Counted from the stretch's first letter, positions 25,817 to 35,248 are shown. The stretch is DNA of 48,388 bases from Pseudorhodoferax soli (GCF_003337555.1 NZ_QPJK01000021.1:1-48388), one strand, 5' to 3'. Notes: generated from the sequence alone by a model not told the origin. A program made the numbers and translations.

Positions 25817-26788
25817 TCACTGCGCCTCGATGCCCAACTCGCGGATGCGCTGGGTGATGATGTCGAACTCCGCCGCGTAGCCGGCGGCGAACTGCGCGGG
25901 CGTGGTGTTCAGCATCTCGAACCCGCGTCCCACGAACAGGTTCCTGACATCCGCTGCGCCCACGATGGCATGGACCTCCTTCGCCAGCCGGTCCGTGGTC
26001 GCTTGCGGCGTCCTGGCCGGCGCCAGCAACGCAATCCAGACGTTCGAATCGTAGAGCGCATCCTTGAACCCCAGCTCGGCCATGGTGGGCACCTGCGGCA
26101 AGGTCGTGGAACGCTGTCGGCCCAGCACCGCCAAGGGCACCACCTTGCCGGTGGGCACGTGCTGCATCGCGCTGGCCACCGAAGACAGTCCAATGTCGAT
26201 GGTGCCCGAAAGAAGATCCGTCACCACAGGCCCCTCGCCGCGCTGGGGCACATGGACCATGCCGGCCTTCAGGTTCCGGTTGAGGGTCTCGCCCGCGAGA
26301 TGCCCCAGACCACCGACGCCCCAGGAGCCATAGCTGAGCCGCGCGTCACCCTTGGCCACCCTGGCTTGGAGATCGGCGATGGACTGGATGCCGGTGCCCG
26401 GATGCGTGGAGATCAGCGCCGGGCTCCGGACCACCTGCGCGATGCCGATGAAGTCCTTGCGCGGGTCGTACGCCAGGACCTTGTAGAGGGCCGTGTTGTT
26501 GATCTGCGTGTCGGTGATGGTCATCAGCAAGGTGTATCCATCCGGCTTGGACCGGGCCACTTCGCCTGCGCCGATGGCCCCCGCTGCGCCGGTCTTGTTG
26601 TCGACCAGCACTGCCTGCCCCAGCGCCTTGGACAGCCGCTCGCCGACCGTGCGCGCCACGAAATCCGTGGCGCCGCCGGCCGCATAGGGCACGACGATCC
26701 GGACAGGCCGAGAAGGGAACGGTTCCTGGGCCATGGCGGGCAAGGCCAACGTCATGGCCGCACCAACGCACGCAAGCATCTTCAACAT
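25817..26788 (-). CDS. Bug-family tripartite tricarboxylate (TTT) transporter binding protein
   Basis: 323 residues. The signal peptide is [21 protein letters not shown]. Family markers are [24 protein letters not shown] and [26 protein letters not shown] precedes the ATG. These periplasmic proteins are greatly expanded in Burkholderiales and bind carboxylates, including aromatic acids. It is the last gene of an operon with a ring oxygenase and its reductase, so it probably captures the oxygenase substrate. TctA/TctB membrane partners are not in the window. Confidence 0.88.
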   Translation of the reverse strand: MLKMLACVGAAMTLALPAMAQEPFPSRPVRIVVPYAAGGATDFVARTVGERLSKALGQAVLVDNKTGAAGAIGAGEVARSKPDGYTLLMTITDTQINNTALYKVLAYDPRKDFIGIAQVVRSPALISTHPGTGIQSIADLQARVAKGDARLSYGSWGVGGLGHLAGETLNRNLKAGMVHVPQRGEGPVVTDLLSGTIDIGLSSVASAMQHVPTGKVVPLAVLGRQRSTTLPQVPTMAELGFKDALYDSNVWIALLAPARTPQATTDRLAKEVHAIVGAADVRNLFVGRGFEMLNTTPAQFAAGYAAEFDIITQRIRELGIEAQ

Positions 26789-26825
26789 CGTTGTCTCCTG
26801 TGGGGTTGCGATTCGAGAGGGGGAA

Positions 26826-27776
26826 TCAAAGGTCCAGCACCAACTCCGCGGAGCGGGCGCGCGAGACGCAGGGCAGGATGCTGCGGTGGGCATCGCGCTC
26901 TTCGTCGCTGAGGACAAAGTCGCGGTGCTCGGCTTCGCCGGCCAGCAGCGGCACTTCGCAGCTGCGGCACATGCCTTCGCGGCACGAGAAGGGGACGCTG
27001 ACGCTCGCCTCTTCCAGGGCCTCCAGCAGGCTCTGCCCGGGCTGCACGCTGAGCGTCCTGCCACTGCGGCGCAGCAGCACGTTGAAACTGCCGGCGGGTT
27101 GTGCCGACACGGGCGACGCAGGCGCCGCGAAGCGCTCGAAATGTGTCGCCGACCGGAGCACGCCAACGCCAGCCGCGGCCACGCCTACCGCGCTCATCAA
27201 ACCTTCCGGACCGCAGCAGTACACATGGGCACCTGGCGGCGTCCGTTGGAGCCAGCCGGCCAGATCGGGTGGCACGCCATCCGTCTCCTGGTCGACGTGC
27301 AGCGCGACCCGGTCGCCATGGCGCGCCAATGTCCAGGCGTAGGCGGCGCGGGCGCGGGTGCGCACGCAGTACAGCAGCCGCCACGGGTGACCGTGGGCCT
27401 CACACCACAGGACCATGCTCAGGATCGGCGTGATGCCGATGCCGCCGGCCACGAAGAGATGTTCCGAAGCGTACGGGGCGAGGCCGAACAAGGCCCGCGG
27501 CGCACCGACTTCGACGACGTCGCCGACGGCCAACCGTTGGTGCACGTACGCCGATCCGCCGCGGGATGCGGGCGCCAGGCCCACCCCCAGCACGTACCGG
27601 TCGCGCTCCAACGGCGAGTTGGCGAGCGAGTACTGACGGCAGATCGCGCCGGGCAAGTGCAGGTCCACATGGGCGCCTGCGGTGAAGGCCGGCAGCGCCG
27701 CGCCGTCCGGCGCGCGCAACTCCAGGCCGAGCACATCCTGCGCCTCCTGCGTGAGGCGCGACACGATGAGCTGCAT
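26826..27776 (-). CDS. Phthalate-dioxygenase-reductase-type (VanB-like) electron-transfer protein
   Basis: 316 residues. The flavin (FMN) domain has RQYSLANSP, the NAD domain has VAGGIGITPILSM, and the C-terminal plant-type 2Fe-2S ferredoxin domain has C-REGM-C-RS-C with the fourth cysteine in ILPCVSRA. It passes electrons from NADH to the Rieske oxygenase encoded just upstream, from which it is separated by three bases. Order of domains and length match VanB/PobB-like reductases. Confidence 0.9.
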   Translation of the reverse strand: MQLIVSRLTQEAQDVLGLELRAPDGAALPAFTAGAHVDLHLPGAICRQYSLANSPLERDRYVLGVGLAPASRGGSAYVHQRLAVGDVVEVGAPRALFGLAPYASEHLFVAGGIGITPILSMVLWCEAHGHPWRLLYCVRTRARAAYAWTLARHGDRVALHVDQETDGVPPDLAGWLQRTPPGAHVYCCGPEGLMSAVGVAAAGVGVLRSATHFERFAAPASPVSAQPAGSFNVLLRRSGRTLSVQPGQSLLEALEEASVSVPFSCREGMCRSCEVPLLAGEAEHRDFVLSDEERDAHRSILPCVSRARSAELVLDL

Positions 27777-27779
27777 GGC

Positions 27780-28865
27780 TTACACCCTGACGGCGGGCGC
27801 GGCCGGTGTTTGCACGGCGACCACCGGGATCACCGCCCGAGTGGCCGCCGCCTCCTGCTCCAGGCGGCGCGCGACGATCCAGCGGAACTGGTTCAACGCT
27901 GCATCGATGCCGAAGGCCACCATCTTGAAGTCCGGTGCCAGCGACAGACTGCGGTGCTGCGCCGTGATGATCTCGCGGTCTTCCTCGAACGCATCGACCA
28001 CCGCCTGGTGGATTGACCGCGTCACCTGCGGCTGGTCGATCGCGAAGTTGTGTGGGTGCGCGAAAAAGTAGTGGGTCGAATGCTCCGTCTCCGGTGTGAT
28101 GGCCTGGCATCCGCGGAATTCGATGGCGCCTTCTCGCTCGCCCTGCTGGGCTCCCTGCCCCGTCGGGGCCATGCCCGAATCCATCAGCAAGATGGCCGGC
28201 ACGGTGAAGTTGTAGATGTTCCAGCGGTCGACCTTGCCGCCCCAGTCCTTGACCGCCGTAGCGAACGGCGGCGGATCGGTGTCCAAGGCCCAGCGCGTGA
28301 TCCTGACGCCGTTGTCGAGCCGCTCGACCTTGGGCTGGCTGGCTGCATAGTCGGCCCCGCCGCCCAGGGTCGTGGGGTGCACGAAGGGCAGGTGCGAAAA
28401 ATCCAGCAGGTTGTCGCAGATCAGCAGGTAGTTGACGTCGTAGTGGATGTAGCCGTCCTCGCTGCGCCAGCCTGGATCGTCGAGCCACGGCGTGTCGGCG
28501 ATGAGCGCAGGGTCGGCCTGGTCCTGGTCGCCCATCCAGATCCAGATCCAGCGGTGGCGCTGCACGACGGGAAACGTGCGCACCCTGGCCTGCGGCGGAA
28601 TGCGGGGTTGCGCGGGCGCCTCGACGCACTGGCCAGTCGCGTCGAACTTCAGCCCGTGGTACAGGCACCGAACGCAGTCGCCTTCGCGCCGCCCGACCGA
28701 CAACGGCGCGCCGCGGTGGCAGCAGCGGTCTTCCAGGGCGACGATCTCGCCGTCCTGCTTGCGGTACATCAAAACCGGCACACCGATGATGGTGCGGGCA
28801 AACAGGCCGTCGGTGCCGACCTCCTTGTCCCAGGCGGCCACATACCAGGTGTTCTTGATGAACAT
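27780..28865 (-). CDS. Rieske non-heme iron aromatic oxygenase, VanA-like
   Basis: 361 residues from the ATG with AAGGAGA upstream. The Rieske ligands are Cys48, His50, Cys67 and His70 (CCHRGAPL, CLYHG). The catalytic iron motif is DNLLDFSHLPFVHP, with His158 and His163 and the bridging Asp155. Length and motif order fit the VanA/O-demethylase branch that works with a PDR-type reductase. Likely reactions are O-demethylation or hydroxylation of an aromatic acid. The substrate cannot be read from sequence. Confidence 0.88.
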   Translation of the reverse strand: MFIKNTWYVAAWDKEVGTDGLFARTIIGVPVLMYRKQDGEIVALEDRCCHRGAPLSVGRREGDCVRCLYHGLKFDATGQCVEAPAQPRIPPQARVRTFPVVQRHRWIWIWMGDQDQADPALIADTPWLDDPGWRSEDGYIHYDVNYLLICDNLLDFSHLPFVHPTTLGGGADYAASQPKVERLDNGVRITRWALDTDPPPFATAVKDWGGKVDRWNIYNFTVPAILLMDSGMAPTGQGAQQGEREGAIEFRGCQAITPETEHSTHYFFAHPHNFAIDQPQVTRSIHQAVVDAFEEDREIITAQHRSLSLAPDFKMVAFGIDAALNQFRWIVARRLEQEAAATRAVIPVVAVQTPAAPAVRV

Positions 28866-28950
28866 GGGGCGTCTCCTTGTCGTTGTGCCGTCTGAGTTGC
28901 GGCGTGGGGACAAGTTTGGCCCCTGGGTTTGCATGTATCAATCGCATGAT

Positions 28951-28969
28951 GCTCATTCCTACAATGAGC
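28951..28969. promoter_or_regulatory. Perfect palindrome between oxygenase operon and LysR gene, candidate operator
   Basis: GCTCATT and AATGAGC are exact reverse complements separated by five bases. The site lies in the short divergent gap and covers an ATG at 28964, so either translation starts at the ATG at 28973 or binding here also represses the regulator itself. LysR proteins commonly bind such dyads next to their own genes. Confidence 0.5.
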
Positions 28970-28972
28970 GCC

Positions 28973-29911
28973 ATGCATGAAGATGGGCTGGACCTGAACC
29001 TGCTGACCGTGTTCGATGCCCTGCTGCGCGAACGCAATGTCACCAAGGCAGCGCAGGCGCTGGGCATGACGCAGAGCGCCACCAGCCATGCGCTGAACCG
29101 GCTGCGCGCGTTCTACGACGACCCGCTGTTCGTGAAGGTGGCCGCCAGGATGGAGCCGACCTTGAAAGCCGAGGCGCTGCGGACCGCCGTCGTCGAAGTC
29201 ATGTCGCTGGTGCGCCAGCAGATCCTTGCGGGCGCGCGCTTCGAGCCCAAACAGGCCCGCAGAACCTTCACGCTGTGCATGACCGACATGGGTGAACTGG
29301 TCTTCTTGCCACCGCTGCTGGAGCGGTTCAAGCACGACGCGCCAGGCTGTTCCCTGCGCACGATGCAGGTGCCGACCGAACAGATCGAAGGCCTGCTGGC
29401 ATCCGGTGAGGCAGATCTGGCGGTGGGCTCCATCCGGTCGGCGCCAGAAGGCCTGTACCAGCAACGCTTGTTCCTGCACTCGTTCGTGACCATCGCCAGC
29501 ACGCGCAACCGCGAACTCGGCACCAAGCTGACCCGCGCGCAGTTCGAGAGCATGCGGCACATCGTGGTGACGCTCACGGGCCGCACCGCGGAGAGCTACG
29601 ACAAGGTGCTGGAAGAGCAAGGCATCCAACGCAAGGTGGCGCTGCTGACGCCGCACTTCCTCGCGGTTCCTTTGCTGATGGACCGCCAGCCTGACCTGCT
29701 TGCGACGGTGCCCCGGCAGTTGGCGGACACCTTCCACCAGCTCGGCGCGGTGCGGATCTTCGATCCTCCGGTCGCGATTCCGGACTTCCAGCTCAACCAG
29801 CACTGGCATCCGCGCTTCCACCACGACCCGGCCATCGTCTGGCTGCGTGAGGCGATGAAGCGCACCTTCGAGAACTACCCGCACGTCGTCACGCGCGACA
29901 TGCCGGCTTGA
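28973..29911 (+). CDS. LysR-family regulator divergent from the oxygenase operon
   Basis: 312 residues from the ATG at 28973; 28964 would add three residues but lies inside the palindrome. The N-terminal HTH is LNLLTVFDALLRERNVTKAAQ followed by ALGMTQSATSHALNRLRAFY. The C-terminal effector domain starts near residue 90 (RRTFTLCMTDMGELVFLPPL), as in NodD/LinR/PcpR-like members that answer to aromatics. Divergent placement implies it activates the oxygenase, reductase and Bug genes. Confidence 0.87.
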   Translation: MHEDGLDLNLLTVFDALLRERNVTKAAQALGMTQSATSHALNRLRAFYDDPLFVKVAARMEPTLKAEALRTAVVEVMSLVRQQILAGARFEPKQARRTFTLCMTDMGELVFLPPLLERFKHDAPGCSLRTMQVPTEQIEGLLASGEADLAVGSIRSAPEGLYQQRLFLHSFVTIASTRNRELGTKLTRAQFESMRHIVVTLTGRTAESYDKVLEEQGIQRKVALLTPHFLAVPLLMDRQPDLLATVPRQLADTFHQLGAVRIFDPPVAIPDFQLNQHWHPRFHHDPAIVWLREAMKRTFENYPHVVTRDMPA

Positions 29912-30008
29912 GGCAGGCAGCGGATCCACAGGGCTCCCTGGCCGACCGGCCGCGCGGGGCCGCGGGGCAGCAGGCCGTGGCCGTGCGGCCGGCTACCATG
30001 GCCAGCCC

Positions 30009-30953
30009 ATGCCCGACGACCTGCATTCACTGAGCCTCGCCGACCTGCGCCTGCTGGCCCTGCTGCTGGCCGAGCGCAGCATCACGCGGGTGGCCGAGGC
30101 GAGCGGCCAGGCCCAGCCGGCCGTGAGCCGCAAGCTGCAGCGCCTGCGCGAGGTGCTGGCCGACCCGCTGCTGGTGCGCAGCGGCGCGCGCATGGTGCTG
30201 ACCGAGCGCGCCCAGACCCTGCGCGAGCCTTTGCGCGAGATCATGGCGCAGGCCGCGCGGCTGGAAGCCGGCGGCAGCTTCGACCCGGCGCGGGCCGAGC
30301 GCGCCTTCCACATCGTCTGCTCCGACTGCCTGCCGCCCGATTTCCTGCCTGGCGTCGTGGCGCGGCTGGTCGGCGCCGGCCCGCGCATCGCCGCCCATGT
30401 GCGGCCGGCCGACGCGGCCTTCGACCTGGCCCAGGCCCTGGACGAAGGCAGCGTGGACCTGGTCATCAACAACGACCCGCGCCCGCGCGAGGACCTGCGC
30501 ATGGCCGCGCTGTTCACCGACGACATCGTCTGCCTGATGCGGCGCGGCCACCCGCTCGCGCAGGAGCGCCGCATCCCGCTCGCGCGCTACCTGCGCATGC
30601 GCCACCTGGCGCCGCACACGGGCGCGCAGCCGCGCACCGGACCCATCGACGGCGAGCTGGCCAAGACGGGCTACCAGCGCCAGATCGTCGCCACCGTGCC
30701 CGAATTCAACCTGGCGCCCTATGCGCTGCTGGACAGCGACCTGGTCTTCACGACGGCCAGGCGCTTCGCTGCGCACTACGCGGCGCGCCTGCCGCTGGTG
30801 ATGGCGCCCGCGCCGGCCGAACTGCCGCCCATGCGCTTCTACCAGCTCTGGCACGAGCGCAGCCACGCCAGCGCGGCCAGCCGCTGGCTGCGCGCGCAGG
30901 TGCAGGCCCAGGTCCAGGCGCCGGAGCAGGCGCCATCCGCGGCGCCCGGCTGA
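30009..30953 (+). CDS. LysR-family regulator
   Basis: 314 residues. The HTH is DLRLLALLLAERSITRVAEA followed by SGQAQPAVSRKLQRLREVLAD, and the effector domain begins at RAFHIVCSDCLPPDFLPGVV. It is flanked by another LysR gene upstream and a convergent copper gene downstream, so no target is evident. The C-terminus ends in a Gln/Ala/Pro-rich tail. Confidence 0.87.
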   Translation: MPDDLHSLSLADLRLLALLLAERSITRVAEASGQAQPAVSRKLQRLREVLADPLLVRSGARMVLTERAQTLREPLREIMAQAARLEAGGSFDPARAERAFHIVCSDCLPPDFLPGVVARLVGAGPRIAAHVRPADAAFDLAQALDEGSVDLVINNDPRPREDLRMAALFTDDIVCLMRRGHPLAQERRIPLARYLRMRHLAPHTGAQPRTGPIDGELAKTGYQRQIVATVPEFNLAPYALLDSDLVFTTARRFAAHYAARLPLVMAPAPAELPPMRFYQLWHERSHASAASRWLRAQVQAQVQAPEQAPSAAPG

Positions 30954-30995
30954 CCGGAGCGCCGGCGCGCCGCCCCCCGGCCCGATCGCCGCGGA

Positions 30996-31457
30996 TCAGT
31001 GCTTGTGCTGTGCCGGCGCGGCGCTGGCGTTGACCGCGCGCACGGGCGCCTGCACCTGCACCGATTCGCGCTGGCCGTCCTTGCCCTCGAACACCAGCGT
31101 CAGCGGCACGGTGTCGCCGGCCTTCACCTGCGCGGGCAGGTCCATCAGCATCACGTGGTAGCCGCCAGGCTTGAGTTCCACGGTCTTGCCGGCCGGCAGC
31201 TCCAGGCCGGGCACATGGCGCATGCGCATCACGTTGTCCTGCAGCGCCATCTCGTGCACCTCGACGATGGGCGCGCTCGGTGAGCTGGCAGACACCAGGC
31301 GCACGTCCTTGGCCGAGCGCAGCTGCATGAAGGCGCCCGTGCCCTTTTGCTGCGGCACGGTGGCGCGCACCCAGGCGTCCTGCACGGTGACCTGGGCCTG
31401 CGCGGCGCCGGCGGCGAGCAGCGTGGCGGCGAGGATGGTGCGCAATGTGTTGTTCAT
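30996..31457 (-). CDS. Periplasmic copper chaperone PCu(A)C
   Basis: 153 residues. The signal peptide is MNNTLRTILAATLLAAGAAQA. The copper site matches the H-X10-M-X21-H-X-M rule exactly: His68, Met79, His101, Met103. The C-terminal HKH may add affinity. PCu(A)C delivers Cu(I) to the CuA or CuB sites of cytochrome oxidases, often with SCO. It is the last gene of a copper operon and is preceded by GAGAGCT. Confidence 0.92.
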   Translation of the reverse strand: MNNTLRTILAATLLAAGAAQAQVTVQDAWVRATVPQQKGTGAFMQLRSAKDVRLVSASSPSAPIVEVHEMALQDNVMRMRHVPGLELPAGKTVELKPGGYHVMLMDLPAQVKAGDTVPLTLVFEGKDGQRESVQVQAPVRAVNASAAPAQHKH

Positions 31458-31486
31458 GGAAGCTCTCCTGTGGATGGTGGTGGGGG

Positions 31487-32089
31487 TCAGGCCAGCAGCC
31501 GGCGCAGGTCCTGCGCGTACTGCTCGGCGGTCTGGTCGTGCTTCAAGACCACGCGCAGCTTGCCGGCGGGATCGTAGACATAGCTCAACGCCGTGTGGTC
31601 CATGGTGTAGGAGGCGCCGGTCGGCACCTTCTTGTAGTAGGCCTTGAAGTCCCGCGCGAGTGCTGCGGTCTCCTCCGGCGAACCATACAGGCCCAGGAAG
31701 CTCTCGTCGAAGGCCGTGGTGTAGGCCTTCAACACATCGGGCGTGTCGCGCTCGGGGTCGACCGTGACGAAGACCACCTGCAGCCGCCCGCCCTGCGCGC
31801 CGAGCAGGGCCTTGGCCTGTGCCGCGCGGGCCAGCGCGGTCGGGCAGACATCGGGGCACTGCGTGAAGCCGAAGAACAGCAGGACCGCCTGGCCCTTGAA
31901 GTCTGCCAGCGTGCGGGTGCGGCCATCCGGATCCTTCAAGCTGAAGTCGCGCCCGTAGTCGGCGCCCGAGATGTCGATGCCGTGCCAGGCCGGCGTACCA
32001 GGCTGGCAGGCCGTCAACAGGCTGGCCAGCGCGGCGCTGCCCGCCACGAGCAGGCGGCGGCGGTGGAGGTGCAGGTCGTTCAGGTGCAT
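31487..32089 (-). CDS. SCO1/SenC-family copper protein (lipoprotein)
   Basis: 200 residues. A lipobox LASLLTAC places Cys28 as the lipidated residue after a twin-Arg-like basic start. The thioredoxin-like fold has the copper motif QCPDVCP (Cys78, Cys82) and the third ligand His165 in YTMDHTALSY. SCO proteins reduce and metallate the CuA centre of cytochrome c oxidase. It is placed between the TonB receptor and PCu(A)C. Confidence 0.92.
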   Translation of the reverse strand: MHLNDLHLHRRRLLVAGSAALASLLTACQPGTPAWHGIDISGADYGRDFSLKDPDGRTRTLADFKGQAVLLFFGFTQCPDVCPTALARAAQAKALLGAQGGRLQVVFVTVDPERDTPDVLKAYTTAFDESFLGLYGSPEETAALARDFKAYYKKVPTGASYTMDHTALSYVYDPAGKLRVVLKHDQTAEQYAQDLRRLLA

Positions 32090-32103
32090 GGTGGTGCTCC
32101 GCG

Positions 32104-34263
32104 TCAAAAGGTGTACAGCGCCGACAGCTGCGCATGGCGCCCCTGCGCCGGCGTGATCCAGCGCGCCACGTGCAGGTGGCTGGACACGTGGTAGGCCTTG
32201 CCAGTCACGTTGCGCAGCGCCAGCTGCAGCTCCACGGCCTGGCCGGCGCCCAGCGGCTTCTTCCAGGACTGCGTGAGGTCCAGGCGCGCGTAGCCCGGCA
32301 GCACCACCGTGTTGGCGCGGTCGGCGTAGCGCGCGCTCTGGGCATAGATGCCGGCACCGGTGCGCCACTGCACGTCCGAGGTGCTGGCCCATCGGTATTC
32401 GCCCCACAGGCTCAGCGCGTGCGGCGCGACGTTGGGCGTGGTCTTGCCGGCCAACAGCGCATTGGCCAGCACCACGGCGCGGGTGTAGGCGTAGGCGGCC
32501 CGCACGCTGAGGCGCTCGCCGAGCTGGCCCGTCAGCGAGGCCTCCAGGCCGCGCGAGCGCCCCGTCCCGTCGACCGTGAAGTCGAAGGCGTTCAGCGGGG
32601 TGCTCTGGTCGGCCGAGATCATGTTGCGCTGGTCCAGCTGGAACAGCGCCACGTCGGATGCCAGCACGCCGCCCCGCCACAGCGACTTCCAGCCGACTTC
32701 GACCTGGCGCGTGCGGCGCGACGGCAGCGACTGGCTGGACGACGACGCCACCTGGTTCGGCGCCATGCCCTTGGCCCAGTTGGCGTACAGGCTGTCGCTC
32801 TCCGAGAGCCGGTGCAGCAGGCCGAGCTTGGGCGAGAACACGGCCTCGTGCACGGCGCGCGTACCGGCCGTGCCGTAGAGGAAGTCCTGCTGCGCATAGC
32901 GCAGGCCTGCCACGAAGGTCCAGGCGCCCAGGTCGATCTGGTCCTGCACCGAGGCGGCCAGGCTCCTGAGGTTCTGTGTGGTCAGGGCACCGGCCGCGAG
33001 GCTGCTCCAGGCCGGGATGGCGACGCGGCCGTAGACCGGGTCGAACACGTCGATGGGCGCGCTGGCCGATGTGGGCACGGTCAGCGAGGGCTGGTCGAGC
33101 GTCTCGCGGTAGTAGTCCAGCCCGAAGAACAGCTGGTGCCGCGCCGCGCCCGTCGCCTGCCGGCTGCTCAGCGACACCGCCGCCGCATCGATGCGCCGGT
33201 CCGTGCCGGGCTCCACCGAGGCGCTGCGGGCCCAGGTGCCGGCTGGCGTGGCCGGCGAAACGGGGAGCGGGTTGCCAATCAGGAAGCTCTTCACCGAGGT
33301 GGCGTCGGCCCGCAGGTGCGTGAGGTCCACGGCCAGCCGCGTGTCGGCACCCAGCGCCACATCGCCGTGCAGGTCGAGGATGCGCGTGTCCGTGGTCGAG
33401 TCCTGGCCCGGTTCGCCGAACTGGCGGTCGCGCGGCACGTCCACGGGGCGGTCGCCCAGCGATGGGATGCCGTAGTCGGGCTGGTAGCGCTGGCGGATCA
33501 GCTCGGCCCCGGCGCGCAGGTGGTAGCGCGCGCCGTCGCTCTTGGCGATGCCGAGCTTGAGGCCTTCCAGCTGGTCGGGCACGTGCCGCCATTCGCTGGC
33601 ATGGGACCGCGTGAGCACCAGCCGGGCCGCCAGCTCCTGCTCGGCGTTCAGCACGCGGTTGATGTCGGCAGACCAGGCCAGTGCGCCGGCGTTGCCGACG
33701 CCCGCGCTGACCGAGCCGAAGTCCGCCAGCCGCGGCTGCTTGGTCACGAGGTTGACGGTGCCGCCGGGTTCGCTGCGCACGCCCAGTGCCGCGCCCGGCC
33801 CGCGCAGCACGTCGATGGATTCGACGAAGGCCGCGGCGAAGGGGTAGTTGGACAGCCGCACGCCGTCGCGCAGGATGCGGCTGGAGCCGGTCGCGCTGTC
33901 CATGATGGCGCCGCGCAGCGTGAAGAACTGGCTGTGCGCGCCATTGAAGCCGGAATCGGCCTGCACGCCGGGAATGTTGCGCAGCGCCTCCTGCAGCGTC
34001 GTGCCGCCCTGGGCGCGCAGCACGTCCACGGGCAGGCTGGAGGCCGAGAACGGCGTGTCCATGGTCGAGGCGCTGGTGCCCGTCGCCAGGCTGCCGGCGC
34101 GCAGGATCTGGGGCACGGCGGATTCGCGCACCACCACTGCGGGCAAGGCGCTGCCGGGCTCGGCCTGCGCCTGGGCCCAGGCCGCGGGCGCGGTGGCGGC
34201 CGCCATGGCCCAGGTGAGCTGCCGCAATGCGCGGCGGCGGGTCGATCGGAATGCGTGGTGCAC
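32104..34263 (-). CDS. TonB-dependent outer-membrane receptor, probably for copper
   Basis: 719 residues from a GTG at 34263; the signal peptide spans RRALRQLTWAMAAATAPAAWAQA. The plug domain has LQEALRNIPGVQADSG and IDVLRGPGAALGVRSEPGGTVNLVTK. The barrel ends in AQLSALYTF with the terminal phenylalanine required for insertion. Automated naming would call it a siderophore receptor. Its operon (DUF2946 before it, SCO and PCu(A)C after it) argues instead for uptake of copper or a copper complex. Confidence 0.85.
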   Translation of the reverse strand: MHHAFRSTRRRALRQLTWAMAAATAPAAWAQAQAEPGSALPAVVVRESAVPQILRAGSLATGTSASTMDTPFSASSLPVDVLRAQGGTTLQEALRNIPGVQADSGFNGAHSQFFTLRGAIMDSATGSSRILRDGVRLSNYPFAAAFVESIDVLRGPGAALGVRSEPGGTVNLVTKQPRLADFGSVSAGVGNAGALAWSADINRVLNAEQELAARLVLTRSHASEWRHVPDQLEGLKLGIAKSDGARYHLRAGAELIRQRYQPDYGIPSLGDRPVDVPRDRQFGEPGQDSTTDTRILDLHGDVALGADTRLAVDLTHLRADATSVKSFLIGNPLPVSPATPAGTWARSASVEPGTDRRIDAAAVSLSSRQATGAARHQLFFGLDYYRETLDQPSLTVPTSASAPIDVFDPVYGRVAIPAWSSLAAGALTTQNLRSLAASVQDQIDLGAWTFVAGLRYAQQDFLYGTAGTRAVHEAVFSPKLGLLHRLSESDSLYANWAKGMAPNQVASSSSQSLPSRRTRQVEVGWKSLWRGGVLASDVALFQLDQRNMISADQSTPLNAFDFTVDGTGRSRGLEASLTGQLGERLSVRAAYAYTRAVVLANALLAGKTTPNVAPHALSLWGEYRWASTSDVQWRTGAGIYAQSARYADRANTVVLPGYARLDLTQSWKKPLGAGQAVELQLALRNVTGKAYHVSSHLHVARWITPAQGRHAQLSALYTF

Positions 34264-34382
34264 GGCACAACCTCGAAGGAACAGGGTCTGCAATCGCGCA
34301 GGCCATCGGCGAACGCGGCGGCACTGCACAGTAAGGAGCGCCGGCGCACGCCCTTGCGGGCGTGAAGCGTCGCGGCGCGAAC

Positions 34383-34745
34383 TCAGACCAGGGAGGGTGG
34401 GCCGCGTGGCGGCAGCGGCGCGCCGACCAGCGCCGCGATGTGCGCAGCCACCGAGGGCTGCAGGGCATGCGCCAGCGGCTGCGGCGCGGCGCAGGGAGCC
34501 GGGTACGGTGCCGCTGGCAAGGTGGCCGCCAGGCACATGGGGCAGTCCAGCGTGTGGTGCACGGCGGCACCGTCCTTGGCGCCACCATCGCCGAGTGCCA
34601 CCAGCTTCACGCCGCCGCTGGCCGTGCAGACCAGCTCCATGGCCTGGGGCTGCACCAGGGGCGACGCGACCGCCACGCCCATGGCCAACACGAACCACGC
34701 CAGAACGAGGCGGGCCAGCAGCGTGGAGCGGCGCAGCGATTGCAT
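34383..34745 (-). CDS. DUF2946-family protein (copper-associated)
   Basis: 120 residues. One N-terminal helix or signal (LARLVLAWFVLAMGVAVA) is followed by the typical HTLDCPMCLA motif with two cysteines, then a Pro/Ala-rich tail. The family has no assigned reaction but recurs next to copper receptors and PCu(A)C. It is the first gene of the operon, 119 nt before the receptor. It is divergent from the riboswitch-controlled genes. Confidence 0.8.
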   Translation of the reverse strand: MQSLRRSTLLARLVLAWFVLAMGVAVASPLVQPQAMELVCTASGGVKLVALGDGGAKDGAAVHHTLDCPMCLAATLPAAPYPAPCAAPQPLAHALQPSVAAHIAALVGAPLPPRGPPSLV

Positions 34746-34884
34746 GGGCGGCGATCATAAGTCGGCCGGCGCGCTGCGGCCTTCGGCCACCAGTGGGGCA
34801 AATTGACCCAGGGCGGGCGCGCCCGGGCCACGGTGCTGCAGGGACGCTGGCTATACTGCGCCCGCCCTCGGAACCACGTTCCGC

Positions 34885-35165
34885 GGGCATCCGTGCGACA
34901 GGTGTCCGCATGCCCTGCATGTGGAGTAAACGGGAACGGGGTGAAGGCTGCAGCCACGATGAGGCGGCGGCCCAGGCCCCGGCTGCCCCCGCAACGGTAA
35001 GCAAGCGACAACGCCGATCGCCTCTCTGGCAGGACCATCCTGCCAGGCGGGCCGTCACTGGGTTCGCACGTGGTCTGCCACAGCAGATGCGCGACGGGCC
35101 TGGGAAGACGCGGCGCTGGCAGGGCCTCCCTCTGCCCCTTGCGAGCCCGGAGACCGGCCTGGCGC
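34885..35165 (+). ncRNA. Cobalamin riboswitch
   Basis: Conserved elements occur in the right order: GGGCAT/ATGCCC arms (34885-34890, 34910-34915), AAACGGGAACGGGGTGAA (34927-34944), GGCTGCCCCCGCAACGGTAAGC (34981-35002, core GCCCCCGCAAC), CACTGGG (about 35055), CCTGGGAAGACGCGG (35099-35113) and a textbook B12 box GAGCCCGGAGACCGGCC (35143-35159). A TATACT at 34852 may be the -10 of its promoter. It controls the CbiM-like and BtuF-like genes that follow, and should reduce expression when adenosyl- or methylcobalamin is plentiful. Precise edges are approximate. Confidence 0.92.
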
Positions 35166-35248
35166 GTTCGTGCATGCCCAGCATGCGAAAGCCAGCCGTC
35201 TGCGGGGTGCAGGCAGCGGCGCTCGGCCGCCTGGCGCACGCGCGCAGC

